A stretch of 64,000 bases of DNA from Nemertoderma westbladi (lineage: Eukaryota > Xenacoelomorpha > Nemertodermatida > Nemertodermatidae): positions 1 through 64,000 of the forward strand of contig JAUCBJ010001040.1 of assembly GCA_032718475.1 (NCBI GenBank), read 5' to 3'. Below the pieces are notes generated by a model. That model was given only the letters and a program-made list of their open reading frames with translations, searched no databases and had not been told where the DNA came from. The position numbers were made by a program, and so were the translations under genes. Below, one piece after another: positions 54,901 through 63,980 of the stretch. Numbering within the stretch: the stretch's first letter is position 1; the number at the start of each line of letters is the position of its first letter.

Positions 54901-55339
54901 CATGTGTGTCAGGAGGAATGTCAATAACTTGTTCCAGTGTAGAGCGCATACCTATAGAAAGGTAACTCCTGAAAATACAGATTTGCCTATCCCTAGCCAT
55001 TCTATCCATCTGAAATGCAGAATAATAATCCGCCCAAACCGACTTCCAAGTTTCAAATTTTGCTAAACTGAAATCCGGTTCTAAAGCAATTGGTGCTTTA
55101 ATTTGAAGATTACGAGGGGTTGAGTCAGCCTGATGAACTACAGGTTGATGTGGTTGACCAAGTAATTGTTGAAATTGATGGGCATTTTGGGCTTGGGATT
55201 GTGCTAAGGAATCAGCCAAATCGCGTTGTGATTTAACTAAAGCATGTAGAAGAGCTGAGGTGGGATCAGGATTACCACGACCAGCCAACTGTTCTCTTAA
55301 AACCTCCAGTTCGGTTTCGAGTTCAGCTTTAGTAGGCAT
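51947..55339 (-). CDS. Gypsy Gag-protease-integrase polyprotein with RT/RNase H replaced by a Ser-Asp-Ile-Thr repeat
   Basis: One open frame of 1,130 codons, about 450 short of a usual single-ORF Gypsy Gag-Pol. Gag: a coil-forming start, then a capsid-like part (residues ~90-270, DYYSAFQMDRMARDRQICIF) and two CCHC knuckles, CYGCGKTDHKRADC (~302) and CSYCGKEGHFANVC (~325). Protease: DTGAEATV (~392). The RT N-terminal edge MVEQGIICPVLDNEPTDWVH ends at ~606. Then come 15 SDIT-type units (~607-667), then DSIPDTLSRAPVSDP, the normal end of RNase H. Integrase: HH-CC finger (HLHDAHQG, CPQC, ~796-830), VDRYSGWP (Asp ~875), RSDGGTQFN (Asp ~911), NGHAEGAVKAMK (Glu ~946), and a C-terminal RNRRYLRSIP module. 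All visible catalytic residues of protease and integrase are present; those of RT and RNase H are absent. Confidence 0.95.
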   Translation of the reverse strand: MPTKAELETELEVLREQLAGRGNPDPTSALLHALVKSQRDLADSLAQSQAQNAHQFQQLLGQPHQPVVHQADSTPRNLQIKAPIALEPDFSLAKFETWKSVWADYYSAFQMDRMARDRQICIFRSYLSIGMRSTLEQVIDIPPDTHDNPLTVQVLIDCIQSYFRGKRNIALDCVQFDNRKQRQSENFDSYLVAIKDLARDADLCRHCFDRRLTTRIMSGISCEDTRSKLLALTPFPSLEDAVNLCRSEESAQAGVQDLKNPSINQASRQSRFHNKKPYNSRRNNSSKSNSRNNSSTTGPIVCYGCGKTDHKRADCPARNKDCSYCGKEGHFANVCRSKQNNSNSSSKPKTKPISRITLNLVGSHNRQAPKVFLNFCHIATGHLFGSLKATPDTGAEATVAGLDFLQALSIDKENLLPPDHDDLSAANGSLLSCIGLLHTTISYGEYSTDELICICEEVNGILLAWYTCQNLGIISSSYPEPVAEIQSVASSNSSNMSPIGIKNSIPTTSFKVDFHLSDEPSPSEWDTVKQKLIKAYSDVFDQDDKLRPMNGPPMTISLKDDAQQCAIHTARQLPLAIRDWAKARSEKMVEQGIICPVLDNEPTDWVHPSDITSDITSDITSDITSDITSDITSDIISDITSDITSDITSNITSDITSDITSDITSDIDSIPDTLSRAPVSDPTPEDILCDTDVNDHVSAVIRHVSTSIVVSDAPSHLKDSYIESIRSSAKDDISYMALVDAVISGFPSTSTQCSVHIRPFWNVRHQLSCEDNLLLLGSRIVIPSSLRKNVLKHLHDAHQGIERSKRRARQTVFWPGINSDITNIVNSCPQCQLYQPSLPKESLQSDPHPCLPMEDCSADLFYFSTWSYLVYVDRYSGWPCVHSWRADPSSSQVISALRGWFKDFGIPKRLRSDGGTQFNSARYHDFLSEWNIIPEYSTPEYPQSNGHAEGAVKAMKSLIKKLDVKGDLNSTCFVRGLLEWRNTPKEHGMSPAQLLFGRSLRSTIPAHSSTLAGDSFPIPGPSTSSATESYYNDHAHDLTPIPIGSRVCIQSAHSKLWNKSGIVLSRGTRRDYRIELDNGRVYWRNRRYLRSIPDDSSLRDITPQKQVQFADDLPRRSSRTHKQPARFGVQ
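53339..53518. repeat. 12-bp in-frame minisatellite, GATATCGGAAGT x15
   Basis: Fifteen head-to-tail 12-bp units with a few substitutions (GATATTGGAAGT, GATATCAGAAGT, GATATCGGAAAT). The unit length is a multiple of three, so the frame of the Gypsy ORF is kept. Translated on the element strand it gives Ser-Asp-Ile-Thr. Confidence 0.97.
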
Positions 55340-55856
55340 ATCTGACTGTTGAATATTAGAGAAATTTCAGGAAATTAAATATCCGAAAAAATTTGCAAAA
55401 TCCGAAAAGAAAAAATTTTGCAAAAATGTGCAAAACTTTTGCATGCAAATCAGCCAAAATCTGTAGTTATCGAATACTGGCAGACTGGAATACCGCCTGA
55501 CTGCTGAATGTGAATAGGTACCGGTAGTTTCTAATTAGGCTAGCGGGCGTCGCTGCCTACCCCTCACGGCCCCCGGACAGTGCAAGGTCCTCAGCGCCGA
55601 TGTACCGTCGTCGCTGTGTTTTTCGCCAACGATGTAGCTACACAACGACAACGATAACCGCGAGCCACTCCACTGTCCGTCCCAAGGGCTTAGTTTAGAA
55701 GAGTACTGGAGTAGGTACACCACCGGAAGTATAGGTAGGTAGCTAGGCCTAGATCAGAATCAGTAGAGGCGACCGGTAGAATAATATTGAATTATCTGAC
55801 CTGCTGAATGCGCTGGAATGTCCACCATTTGAATAGGGTTGTAGGAACATCAAGTA

Positions 55857-55869
55857 CATCACTGCGCCA
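55857..55869 (-). promoter_or_regulatory. tRNA primer-binding site
   Basis: On the element strand TGGCGCAGTGATG begins at the last base of the 5' LTR. Its complement ends in GCGCCA, as a tRNA 3' end would. The tRNA species was not identified. Confidence 0.6.
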
Positions 55870-56170
55870 TATTGGGATCGGAAATAAATGAATACCAGCT
55901 GCATCAGTTTATTAATGGTCGACATACAGAACAGCATATCAAACAATAATATGAACCAACAGACCAACGAACACACCCACCACCTTACAGCACATCAGTA
56001 CAGCAGTACAGTAGGTACCGGTAACGGTTACTGTACCTACAGACCTAGAAGATAGGAAAGACTGAATACCGGAATACCAGAAGAGGACCGGTAGCTAAAA
56101 GACCAGTAGGTTGGATCTAACCACCACCAAGCCAGGGTCTACTAGAACCCTAACAATACATAATCTAACA
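55869..56170 (-). repeat. 5' LTR of Gypsy element
   Basis: 302 bp; pair of 51575-51876. It should contain the promoter and RNA start, though no clear TATA box position is proposed. Outer flank ATAG at 56171-56174. Confidence 0.95.
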
Positions 56171-57807
56171 ATAGAGGTGGCAAGTTTTCTTGATCAATGA
56201 CCTAGAATACCTGACCTGACGTGGCAGGATGGTGAACCAAGGGAGACTGATAACGAATCTAGGATAGAGGATATTGAGGATAGATAGTGACCATCAGATT
56301 CTGAAACAGAGTCAGAGTCAGATACCAACACAGTACCTGAACATCTAACTATGCCCCAGAATTAGAAGCAGTTGTGGCCAAAACCTGCCAAGATTCCGAG
56401 GAGAATGATTTATACAAAATCATATTAAAAGTGTTACAAGAAGGTGTGGGCAAATATTTTGCAGTATATTTCTCAATAAGAAGCCGTATTAAGGCGAGGT
56501 CTTGGACATTGTTAGAAGTTCTTCTGCGCATGTGGTCAAATTGAAATTCAAGTTCTTGAGGGAGACTGATAAGGCCTTGTTTATATGTCCCAGTCATGAA
56601 GACATTGAAGTAGTTGACAAGATATTTGTCATAAATGGTCCAATGTAAATAATACTTCCAGAAGGCCCTCAGAATAGTGTTTGAGCTCTTCTAAACAATA
56701 AAGCCCAGTACAAATTCTTTGAATAATATGACATAGCAGTATTGGCCAAGATGTTCAAAGATGTTCTGTATATTAAATTATCCTTACTCTTATTGGAGAG
56801 ATGTCTGCCGCATGCAATAGAACATTTAAATATTGCTTTGAAGGATATTTGATTATATAGGCCTATATTATTAGCATTTCTGTTTGTTTGTTTTGTTCCG
56901 TTCCTTTTCATGATTGCAGGAGGTCTTTATAGTTACTCCATTTTGAAATTTATAATGCAGTTCCTACCCTACAGTGTTATATAGTAAATACGATATGCAA
57001 TTTTATAAAACGGTACCTTTCCTTATGCAAGCCGCAATCAATGCATTACATTTATTGTGTTTTTTTTAAAACCCCCAGTGTGTTCAAATTCACCCCTTCT
57101 TAGTAGGGCATTTGAAAGTCACCTCAACTGTAGGGTGAAATTGAATAGTCACTAAATTAAAAAAAAATGTCTTAATAATGCCTAAATATGTTAATGTTTC
57201 GGCTGTTAGCTAACATTATGACCCATAGTTTCAATGTATCATATCACATAGTTTCAATAGTAGTTTTTTTCATTGTATACTGTGATATAGGTTTGGTTTT
57301 GTTTATTAATTACAATACATCAATTTCGGAATTAACTAACTAACTATCATACATAAAAAAAACTCATTCGCAAACAACCTTCCTGCACCCCTCAAAAAGT
57401 GAGAAAAGGTCTGCAATTTGTCGAATATATTTTCAATGTGGACTAATACAAAATTTAGTGTGTAATTTTTAAACCAAAAGAAGACACAGTCACTTGAATC
57501 TGACTCTAATCAGGGGCATTTACTATTACTGTGTGTTACTTCCTGTAAATAGTCAACATCGTACCGATACCACTACACTATTACACCTCTATTAGATTTC
57601 CTGCAAGTTAGTTCTATATCTTCAATGTTTAGTTCATTTACTTTCGGTTTAGTGTTTAGTACGGGTAGCAACAAGCAACTAACAGATGATAGGTCGGCAA
57701 TTCAATTCAACCTTAGTACCGGTAGCAATACCAGACCACCAGTAATGTAGTACTTCCTGTATACTATTATACTAAATAGGAATATACTAAATAGGATATT
57801 TCTAAAT
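56171..57807. other. AT-rich spacer with weak coding-like patches
   Basis: From 56190 to 56345 the plus strand has acidic readings (LTWQDGEPRETDNESRIED, SDSETESESDTNTVPEH) in changing frames, and 56349-56597 on the minus strand reads LPQELEFQFDHMRRRTSNN then DLALIRLLIEKYTAKYLP. Neither is recognised. The rest is AT-rich, with several A and T runs and no gene. Confidence 0.35.
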
Positions 57808-58690
57808 AAGAAACCTGATGCCTTTATCACGATGACGTGTAACCCTAATTGGCCAGAGATTCAGCAATCCCTGTTCACAGGACAGCACACTGAAGATCCC
57901 CCTGACATCGTAGCTTGGGTGTTCCGCATAAAACTCAATGAACTCATTTCCACTTTGTGGGAGACGAAATCCTTTGGGAAACTCGATGCCCGAATCCATA
58001 TCGTTTCACTTCCTCTGACCAGGTCGATCTCCACGGAACTTCCACCAGATCCCATGGATTTCCCTGAAGGTACTTCCGAAACTTATGATTACTGAGCAAT
58101 GTATTAAATTATATGACTCACTCATGTGGCCCTATTTACAAACTATCCAATAATGGTGCCTTTAAGAAGGGTTTTCCCAAGGATTTTTGCGAATCTACCA
58201 AGTGGGAGGACTCATCCTTTTACCCAGAGTACCGACTATCAACAACCTTTTCATTGTCCCCTATTCTCCATACCTTATCCTGAAATACGATTGCCACATA
58301 AACTTTGAGATTTGTATTTCGCCACACATGGTAAAATATTTATTTAAATATATCCATAAAGGTGGCGATAGACTAATGTTGGCTGCTGATATAGATGAAA
58401 TCAGCCACTACCAGAATCTCCGCAACATAGGTTCGCCAGAGGCAGCATGGTCGATCCTCGGTTTTGAGATCACTCAGCAGCAACCTCCTGTACAAGCTCT
58501 CCGCCTCCATCTTAAGGACGAGCAAATGGTTATCTTCAATGAAGAAGCCAATGTAGCAGAAGTGATAGCTGAAGGTTCCCATGATACCGAACTGATGGCG
58601 TTTTTAATTATAATGCAGCCAATCCAGGGACATTGGTTAGATTCGTCGACTTCCCCAAGAATTTTACATATTTTATTTACATACGTCTAA
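57808..58690 (+). pseudogene. Helitron Rep domain, HUH motif deleted
   Basis: Several frames align in order to the Helitron replication initiator: KPDAFITMTCNPNWPEIQQS then DIVAWVFRIKLNELIS; STELPPDPMDFPEG; a shifted frame THSCGPIYKLSNNGAFKKGF with PKDFCESTKWED; then VPYSPYLILKYDCHINFEIC, MVKYLFKYIHKGGDRLML, DEISHYQNLRNIGSPEAAWS and QALRLHLKDEQMVIFNEE. Between GKLDARIHIV and LTRSISTELPP the roughly 35 residues that hold the HUH histidines are missing, so the nicking site cannot form. A slip in a T run near 58605 shifts the last part. Two or more further frameshifts. The Rep normally nicks and joins DNA in rolling-circle transposition. Confidence 0.8.
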
Positions 58691-58930
58691 AGTTGAAAGC
58701 CATTCCGATGGAAACAGTCTAAATTCATCGATCAGGATTACATCCAACCGATGCAATATCGCATATTTTTTACTCTTTACAAGAGTCAGCAGGCAATCCT
58801 CAGCCAGTGCTTCGACTTCCATTGTTTTATTGGATTTACTTCCACTAAGGCCGATAAGAGAGTGGAATTTCAATTTTATTTTTCCTTTCATCAATTTCCT
58901 ATACAATCATATCAATACAAACATTGTATG
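58673..58930 (-). pseudogene. Pif1/Helitron-type helicase fragment, opposite strand
   Basis: The minus-strand frame reads KGKIKLKFHSLIGLSGSKSN, then EALAEDCLLTLVKSKKYAIL and RLDVILIDEFRLFPSEWLST. FHS..GLS before the helix and LIDE (Walker B) match the Pif1-family helicases fused to Helitron Rep. In an intact Helitron it would follow Rep on the same strand; here it is inverted and convergent with Rep. Walker A is not present, so only about 75 residues survive. Confidence 0.5.
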
Positions 58931-58974
58931 AAGGTGATGGTGATGACGAAGTAGCAGACAATAGCGAAGCTAGT

Positions 58975-59560
58975 ATAGCCTGCTACTCCGACAAGAAATT
59001 GATGGGTTGCAAAGCATCAAAGAATAGGTGCCTAGCCGCATCGGGAGCGGGAATGCGTCGACGGAGGCTCTGGAGACGTGTGATTTCCCAGAGGACTGCA
59101 CTGGAGTCCGAGTCCCATCCACCCAGGGCCTCCACCACGAGAGGGGTGAATCCCACACCCGAATTGCGGCACTCCTCGAGGTGGGTGGTGAGTTTTCGTT
59201 CCCGGGCGATGGAGAGTGCATGTCCAGGGGTACTTGCGGCTTGGGAGAGGGTTGGTGACTGGAGGGGGGAAATAACTGTGACGTTTAGTGCCATGGGCTG
59301 GCCCCTTTTCCAGTTGGGAAGGTACACGTCGGCAGGGCGACTGCGGGAGCCAGGGATCAGGCTGGGGACTTCACTCCTGGGTGCTAGAGCTGCTGATTGA
59401 GCTGCTTGGAAGATAGTGTTCCGGAGTGAGTCATGGTGTGATATCCTGTCTCCTTCACCGCCACAGCCAACATGATGGTCTCCAAAGGGGTCAGAGGCAG
59501 AGGAGCAGATGGAAAGTTCAGTTCAAAAAAACCCCGCAAAGAATGAATGAATGTAATAAT
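58975..59560 (-). pseudogene. C-terminal part of a retroelement polyprotein with zinc knuckle and nuclease-like domain
   Basis: Open on the minus strand from about 59550 to 58983: ICSSASDPFGDHHVGCGGEG, then SLRNTIFQAAQSAALAPRSE, SRSRPADVYLPNWKRG, NVTVISPLQS, HALSIARERKLTTHLEECRN and GVGFTPLVVEALGGWDSDS. I recall this series (GDHxxxCGG, RPADxxxPNW, LDVTVxSPLQ, FxPLVVExLGGW) from RT-containing mobile elements in cnidarians and molluscs. The D..TV..K..PLVVE layout suggests a PD-(D/E)XK-type nuclease, which is an inference. The usual Asp of LDVTV reads Asn here. RT is not present, so it is a fragment. A T-rich run near 59525 breaks the upstream frame. Confidence 0.5.
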
Positions 59561-59585
59561 ACATGAGTTTGTTTGAAGGTAATCC

Positions 59586-59983
59586 AATCCAATTAAGACA
59601 GCCCTTCTCGAGATGATAAATTATATTGAACGTAGTCCAAACCCGTCAAGGTGGCCCTTCTGATGGAATGAAACGATACGCGGGATTAAATGAATAACCA
59701 AACCAAGAACTGCACAATAAAATGATTGTATGCGTGGTAAGGGCAGAATAATTGGTAATTGAATTCATTTTATCTATGTGAAACTGCCCATATACAAACC
59801 GGGACACCGGGAGGGTGCCGAAAATTTCAGGTCTGCCTCATTCAAATGCCTGGAAAAGGTGAGTGATCAAAATGGTAACGGAATAGCCCAAAATGCACAA
59901 AAAATAACTATAAATAAATATTATTCTAGCATTTTAGAAATTTGAGTTTGGTCGTCAGCGCAACGTAAATCGCTAATTGAGAA
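59586..59983. other. Spacer before duplication copy 2
   Basis: No gene recognised. It separates the retroelement fragment from the left boundary of copy 2 at 59984. Confidence 0.4.
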
Positions 59984-60038
59984 TCTTCCAGACCCCATCT
60001 TTGTAGATGTTCTCCATTTTTCCAGATGTTATTAGATT

Positions 60039-60414
60039 TTATGAAATTTTTTTTTTGAAAATGCAGTCACTGGATGTATGTTTAATCCATGTGTAATTGT
60101 TCAAGCCTAAAAAAAATACCCATTTAAAAGAATCTTTATAATTTCTTGGCTTTGGAGCAGCTGCCCCCACAGGAGGCACCTCAATTCGTGCAGGCCAAAA
60201 AGTACTGCCCTTCCTCAGGCGCACACAGACTAAAGCCTCTTCTCCACACTCGACATCTTCTTGCCTGTTATCTTCACTACAACCATCTGCCGAGGCATCT
60301 TGATACAATATTTCTTCTTCATCGTATGTGCTGCTTGATATATAGGGTTCAGGGACAGTTTTTTTCTGTTTTTTTTTTATCTTTTGGGTTGGTCATGAGG
60401 CAATGCCAAATTTC
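60039..60414 (-). pseudogene. PWWP-like exon (copy 2)
   Basis: Identical in translation to the exon at 44555-44930 (VRLRKGSTFWPARIEV, FFLGLNNYTWIKH). Same frame limits, same uncertainty about family. Confidence 0.4.
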
Positions 60415-60697
60415 TTGATATGATTTAATAATAATATATTGCTGTTAAGCAGCTTATACATTGGTGGATATTTGTTGTTCCGACTTGTTTTCGTTTCTGA
60501 CATGAATGAGGGAACATTTTTTCCATTAACTATTCAACTTGTTAGTAATACATAAATATCACCCCCCTGCTTTCGTGAGGAATATGAGAGTGTCACTAAG
60601 AGAATACGAATAACGCTCATGTCCAAATTTTACCCAGATATCTAACATCTCAAAAATATACTTCAGGAAACCATAAAGTTTGAACCGAACCTACCCA

Positions 60698-60717
60698 CCC
60701 CCCCCCCCCCCCCCCCC
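60698..60717 (-). repeat. 20-nt poly-C tract (copy 2)
   Basis: Same length as the tract at 45214-45233. Equal length of a slippage-prone homopolymer in both copies is consistent with a very recent duplication or an assembly effect. Confidence 0.9.
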
Positions 60718-60718
60718 T

Positions 60719-61660
60719 CCTTCCCCCTGGTTTGAAACACAAACCAGTACGGCAATGGACGTAGGGAAGTCCACATGGACAGCGCCATCTGGCTCGTTTG
60801 TTGCACCTGGGGATGGAACATAGAGACTCATTGTTCAGATGTTGGTGCACCAGCAGACAGTCCTGGTGAATGGAGCATCTCACGTTGGATTGGCCGGCAA
60901 AATGTGAGAGTAAAGACTTGGACAGATGATGGTCCATTTTCTTTACAAATATTAGTTCTTCGAAGTGTTTGAATGTGGAAAAGCTGGATAACGTATTGGA
61001 ACAAATTTCATTAGCTTTGGTGTCCTGGAAGGAATAATTATCATTCCACCTGAAAATTGTATTACATTCTGTTCCTATAGATTGGAGGTAGTGGAGTCCA
61101 TTACTAAGAATTACACAACCGGGGCTACTGCTACTTGGAGGTAAAGATGGGCATTCTAGAACACCCCCCAGAAAACGGCGAGTGCCATCTCGGATATATA
61201 ACCCAATAGCATCCCCATTGGAGCGGTTTACCTCATGCCGAATGGAGATCCCTGGACAGTGGCTAGAACTGTAGCACTTTTTGTTACAAGGGAGAGTTGT
61301 TGGTGCCCATTTGGGTAACTAATTAAAACAACATTATGTAATGTCTCCTCAGTTTGGGTTTGGAATGAATACCTCGCTTTATTTAACGTTGAATATACAA
61401 CTTTTACTAAGTCTTTAATAAAGTCGGCAGGGTTTTCTACTGACAGAAGATGCTTATGGAGTGGAGGTGAAGATGACAGGATAGAAACTAAATGACTTTG
61501 GAGGGGGAATTTAGTTCACAGTGGGAAGTAAGGGTCGACTTCCACTGCTCCTACTATATGCATGGATGAGTAGGAGATGGAAATTGTTGGTTTGGGAGAA
61601 TCTATCTCCAGCATCTTTAGATGTGTATTCCTCCCACTGAATAACGGCATCCTCATTGTC
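60719..61660 (-). pseudogene. Helitron/Helentron-like Cys-rich N-terminal protein (copy 2)
   Basis: Same reading and same breaks as 45235-46176: the Cys-rich end (60937-60719), the open upstream part to about 61249, and the ATG-proximal piece near 61658. Confidence 0.5.
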
Positions 61661-61682
61661 CATATATGTTCCCCCAGTTAAA

Positions 61683-62144
61683 CTGCATAGACCCTCTTAC
61701 TAGGGCAAATCTGGTCCCGTAACTAGGACCCCCTTCGTTCTGGGATAAGGACGCCCTTGGTCCTGGATTAAGGACCCATATACTTGGCTGCAGGGGTATA
61801 TGGCCTGGCCAGGCAGATGGTGATCTACCAATGGCTGGTCAGGAGTAGAGTGTTATCATGTCCACTCTGAATGCTCTTCACTGCGACCTGCACCTGGCAG
61901 CAGGGGTACAGGGCATGACCCAGCAGATGAGCTGCACACCAATGGTGGGTCATGTGCGCCAGAGTAGATATGGGTGATGGGCCTCATATCTGACTCCACT
62001 GCGACACCCACCCTGTGGAATGGCAATCCAGGGTGTGGCATTTGCCCTGAGAGCTGACTCGGCAAAAAAGCACCCCCAACCCCTACTATGGATTACATTA
62101 GTAATGCAGAGGTCCAGCCACTAGAGGCCAGTGGAATGACTGGA
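61683..62144 (+). repeat. RTE LINE 5' region (copy 2, plus-oriented)
   Basis: Same as 46199-46660. It again directly precedes the heterologous RT ORF. Confidence 0.85.
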
Positions 62145-62164
62145 CAGATAGTAAACAATAAACA

Positions 62165-63744
62165 ATGATAGTAAACAATATTCTGAACAAACAGAGCACA
62201 ACCTGTGAAATTCACTTCTTACGAGACAAACAAATTAAAAAAGTAATAAGTAAACCAACGGCAATTGCAACATTGTTCAATAAAACATACCTAAATTTGG
62301 GAAACTTTCTTGGACTTGAGGACATTAAGTATAAATCATGTATGAATCGAAAAGTTAAGAATAATAATTTCAGTTTTAGACACATTGATGCAATTGCAGT
62401 TAGTGATATAATTTCAAAACTAAATGAAAATAAATCACAGGGTCCCTCAAAAGTTCCACCCAAAATAATAAAATTAGTAGCACCTTATATAGTATTTGTC
62501 TTGACTTATTTAATTAACCAATCAATAACTAAATCAGAATTCCCCAGTAGGCTTAAGTTAGCAGATGTAACTCCAGTATACAAAAAAGGTGACAAGGAAC
62601 AAGCAGATAATTATAGGCCAATATCAGTAACTTCATCTTTCGCAAAAATATATGAACGTGTTATTTATATCCAATTAATAAACTATATAACTAAAAATAA
62701 ACTACTCCCAACCAAACAGTTCGGATTTAGGAAATCATATTCTACAAAGGACGCTATAATTTACGCAACAGAGAACTGGAGATCAAAACTTGACGTAGGA
62801 AACCATGTTGCTGTAGCAGCTCTTGACTTAAGTAAGGCTTTTGACTCTCTGAACCACAGTATACTTCTCCTTAAACTGAAAGAAATCGGACTCCACTCAA
62901 CTGCTGTTACTTTCATGCGCAACTACCTTACCAATCGTAAACAAAGGGTCAAAATAAATGGGGACTACTCTAGCTGGGAACAGACTGAACGGGGAATTCC
63001 ACAAGGAACGCTTCTAGGCCCACTTATGTTCCTCATATACGTCAATGAAATATCGGAATCTGAGAATCTTAACATCATTCAATACGCTGACGATACCCTT
63101 ATCTTTGCTACAGGGCGAGATCCGATAACAGCCACTAAAATACTAGCGGAACGTATAACAAAAATAGAACGACAATTTCTAACTCTAAAAATGCAAGTAA
63201 ATCCGGAAAAAACAGAGTTCATCTTAATAACACCTAATTCTAGAACCACTGAAATCAATGAAATTAACCTACAATTAGGAAAAACAATAATACAACAAAG
63301 TTCGCAATTCAAATACTTAGGAGTATTGATTGATAACAAACTAAATTGGAAACCACAAATTAAATCAATCACAGAAAAAATGACCCACGCAGTATCCTGT
63401 CTAAGACTAATAAAGGGCCAATTACCAACAAGCACAAAACTTACTGTATTTAAAGCAACTGTTCTGCCATTACATAACTACTGCTGTGAAATTATCGCTC
63501 CACTTCACGACACACATGGATACAAGAACATACTATACGAGCTAGATAAAATACAAAATTACGGATTACGCACCGTTTACTGCAAAAAAATTAGAGATGC
63601 TACAGGGACAGAACTACGTTCACAAGCAAAATTACCACATTTATAAGCACTTAGGAATTACTATGCATTAAAATACTACTATAAATACTTTTACGATCTA
63701 TCGACACCGTTTAAAAATCTTAGCTTACCTTTCCTACAAAACTA
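62165..63744 (+). pseudogene. Jockey/CR1-like LINE reverse transcriptase (copy 2, 3'-truncated)
   Basis: The 493-codon frame 62165-63646 has the same amino acids as 46681-48162, including YADD at QYADDTLIFAT and the stop after LRSQAKLPHL. The element is cut at 63744, 98 bp after this stop, so the protein C terminus, 3' UTR and (ATT)n tail found in copy 1 are absent. Confidence 0.85.
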
Positions 63745-63928
63745 ATTAATATTATATAGCGGTAATGCTACTTAAATAATTACTATTATGTAGTGGTAAT
63801 ATAAAGTATGTGAATTAGATCACAAAAAAAATTATTTAATTTAGTATATTAAACCTAATTCCTCAATGCCACGTCTCCCCTGGGCTGCGGAGTTCACCCC
63901 TTGCGCCCATGATTAGAGATCTCTACAG
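63745..63928. other. AT-rich spacer
   Basis: Contains two similar pieces, TATAGCGGTAATGCTACTT and ATGTAGTGGTAATATAAAG. No gene. Confidence 0.4.
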
Positions 63929-63980
63929 CCCCCCCCCCCCCCCCCCCCCCCCCCTTAGCGAATTCCTGGATCCGCCCCTG
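63929..63980 (-). repeat. Poly-C tract and hAT-like terminus
   Basis: A run of 26 C is followed by TTAGCGAATTCCTGGATCCG and CCCCTG. On the minus strand the end reads CAGGGGCGGATCCAGGAATT then poly-G, the form of a common hAT-MITE terminus. It mirrors the terminus at 689-736. The sequence continues to the window end without further structure. Confidence 0.45.

Larger units (their letters stand above)
51575..56170 (-). mobile_element. Complete Ty3/Gypsy LTR element lacking RT and RNase H
   Basis: 4,596 bp with 302-bp LTRs, flanked by ATAG on both sides (51571-51574 and 56171-56174). It has a primer-binding site next to the 5' LTR, a 530-bp leader, one 1,130-codon Gag-Pol frame and a polypurine tract before the 3' LTR. 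The LTRs differ at one position seen, so the insertion is recent. The pol region goes straight from the RT N-terminal edge to the RNase H C-terminal edge through a 12-bp tandem repeat, making the element dependent on RT supplied by relatives. Confidence 0.95.
59984..63744. repeat. Copy 2 of the 3,761-bp direct duplication
   Basis: Same orientation and content as 44500-48260, displaced by 15,484 bp throughout. The left junction (GAGAA then TCTTCCAGACC) and right junction (AAAACTA then ATTAATATTATATAGCGG) differ from copy 1 on both sides, which fixes the boundaries. Confidence 0.95.

Noticed and set aside
55535-55723. Minus-strand frame in the Gypsy leader
   Set aside because: It lies between the primer-binding site and the Gag start, in GC-rich leader RNA; no similarity and not needed to explain the element.
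59984-63744. The 3.76-kb block as a Helitron that captured other elements (starts TC after A, ends near CTAA before T)
   Set aside because: The terminal CTAA includes a base outside the shared block, there is no 3' hairpin, and copy 1 lacks the A/T insertion context. The resemblance is probably chance.
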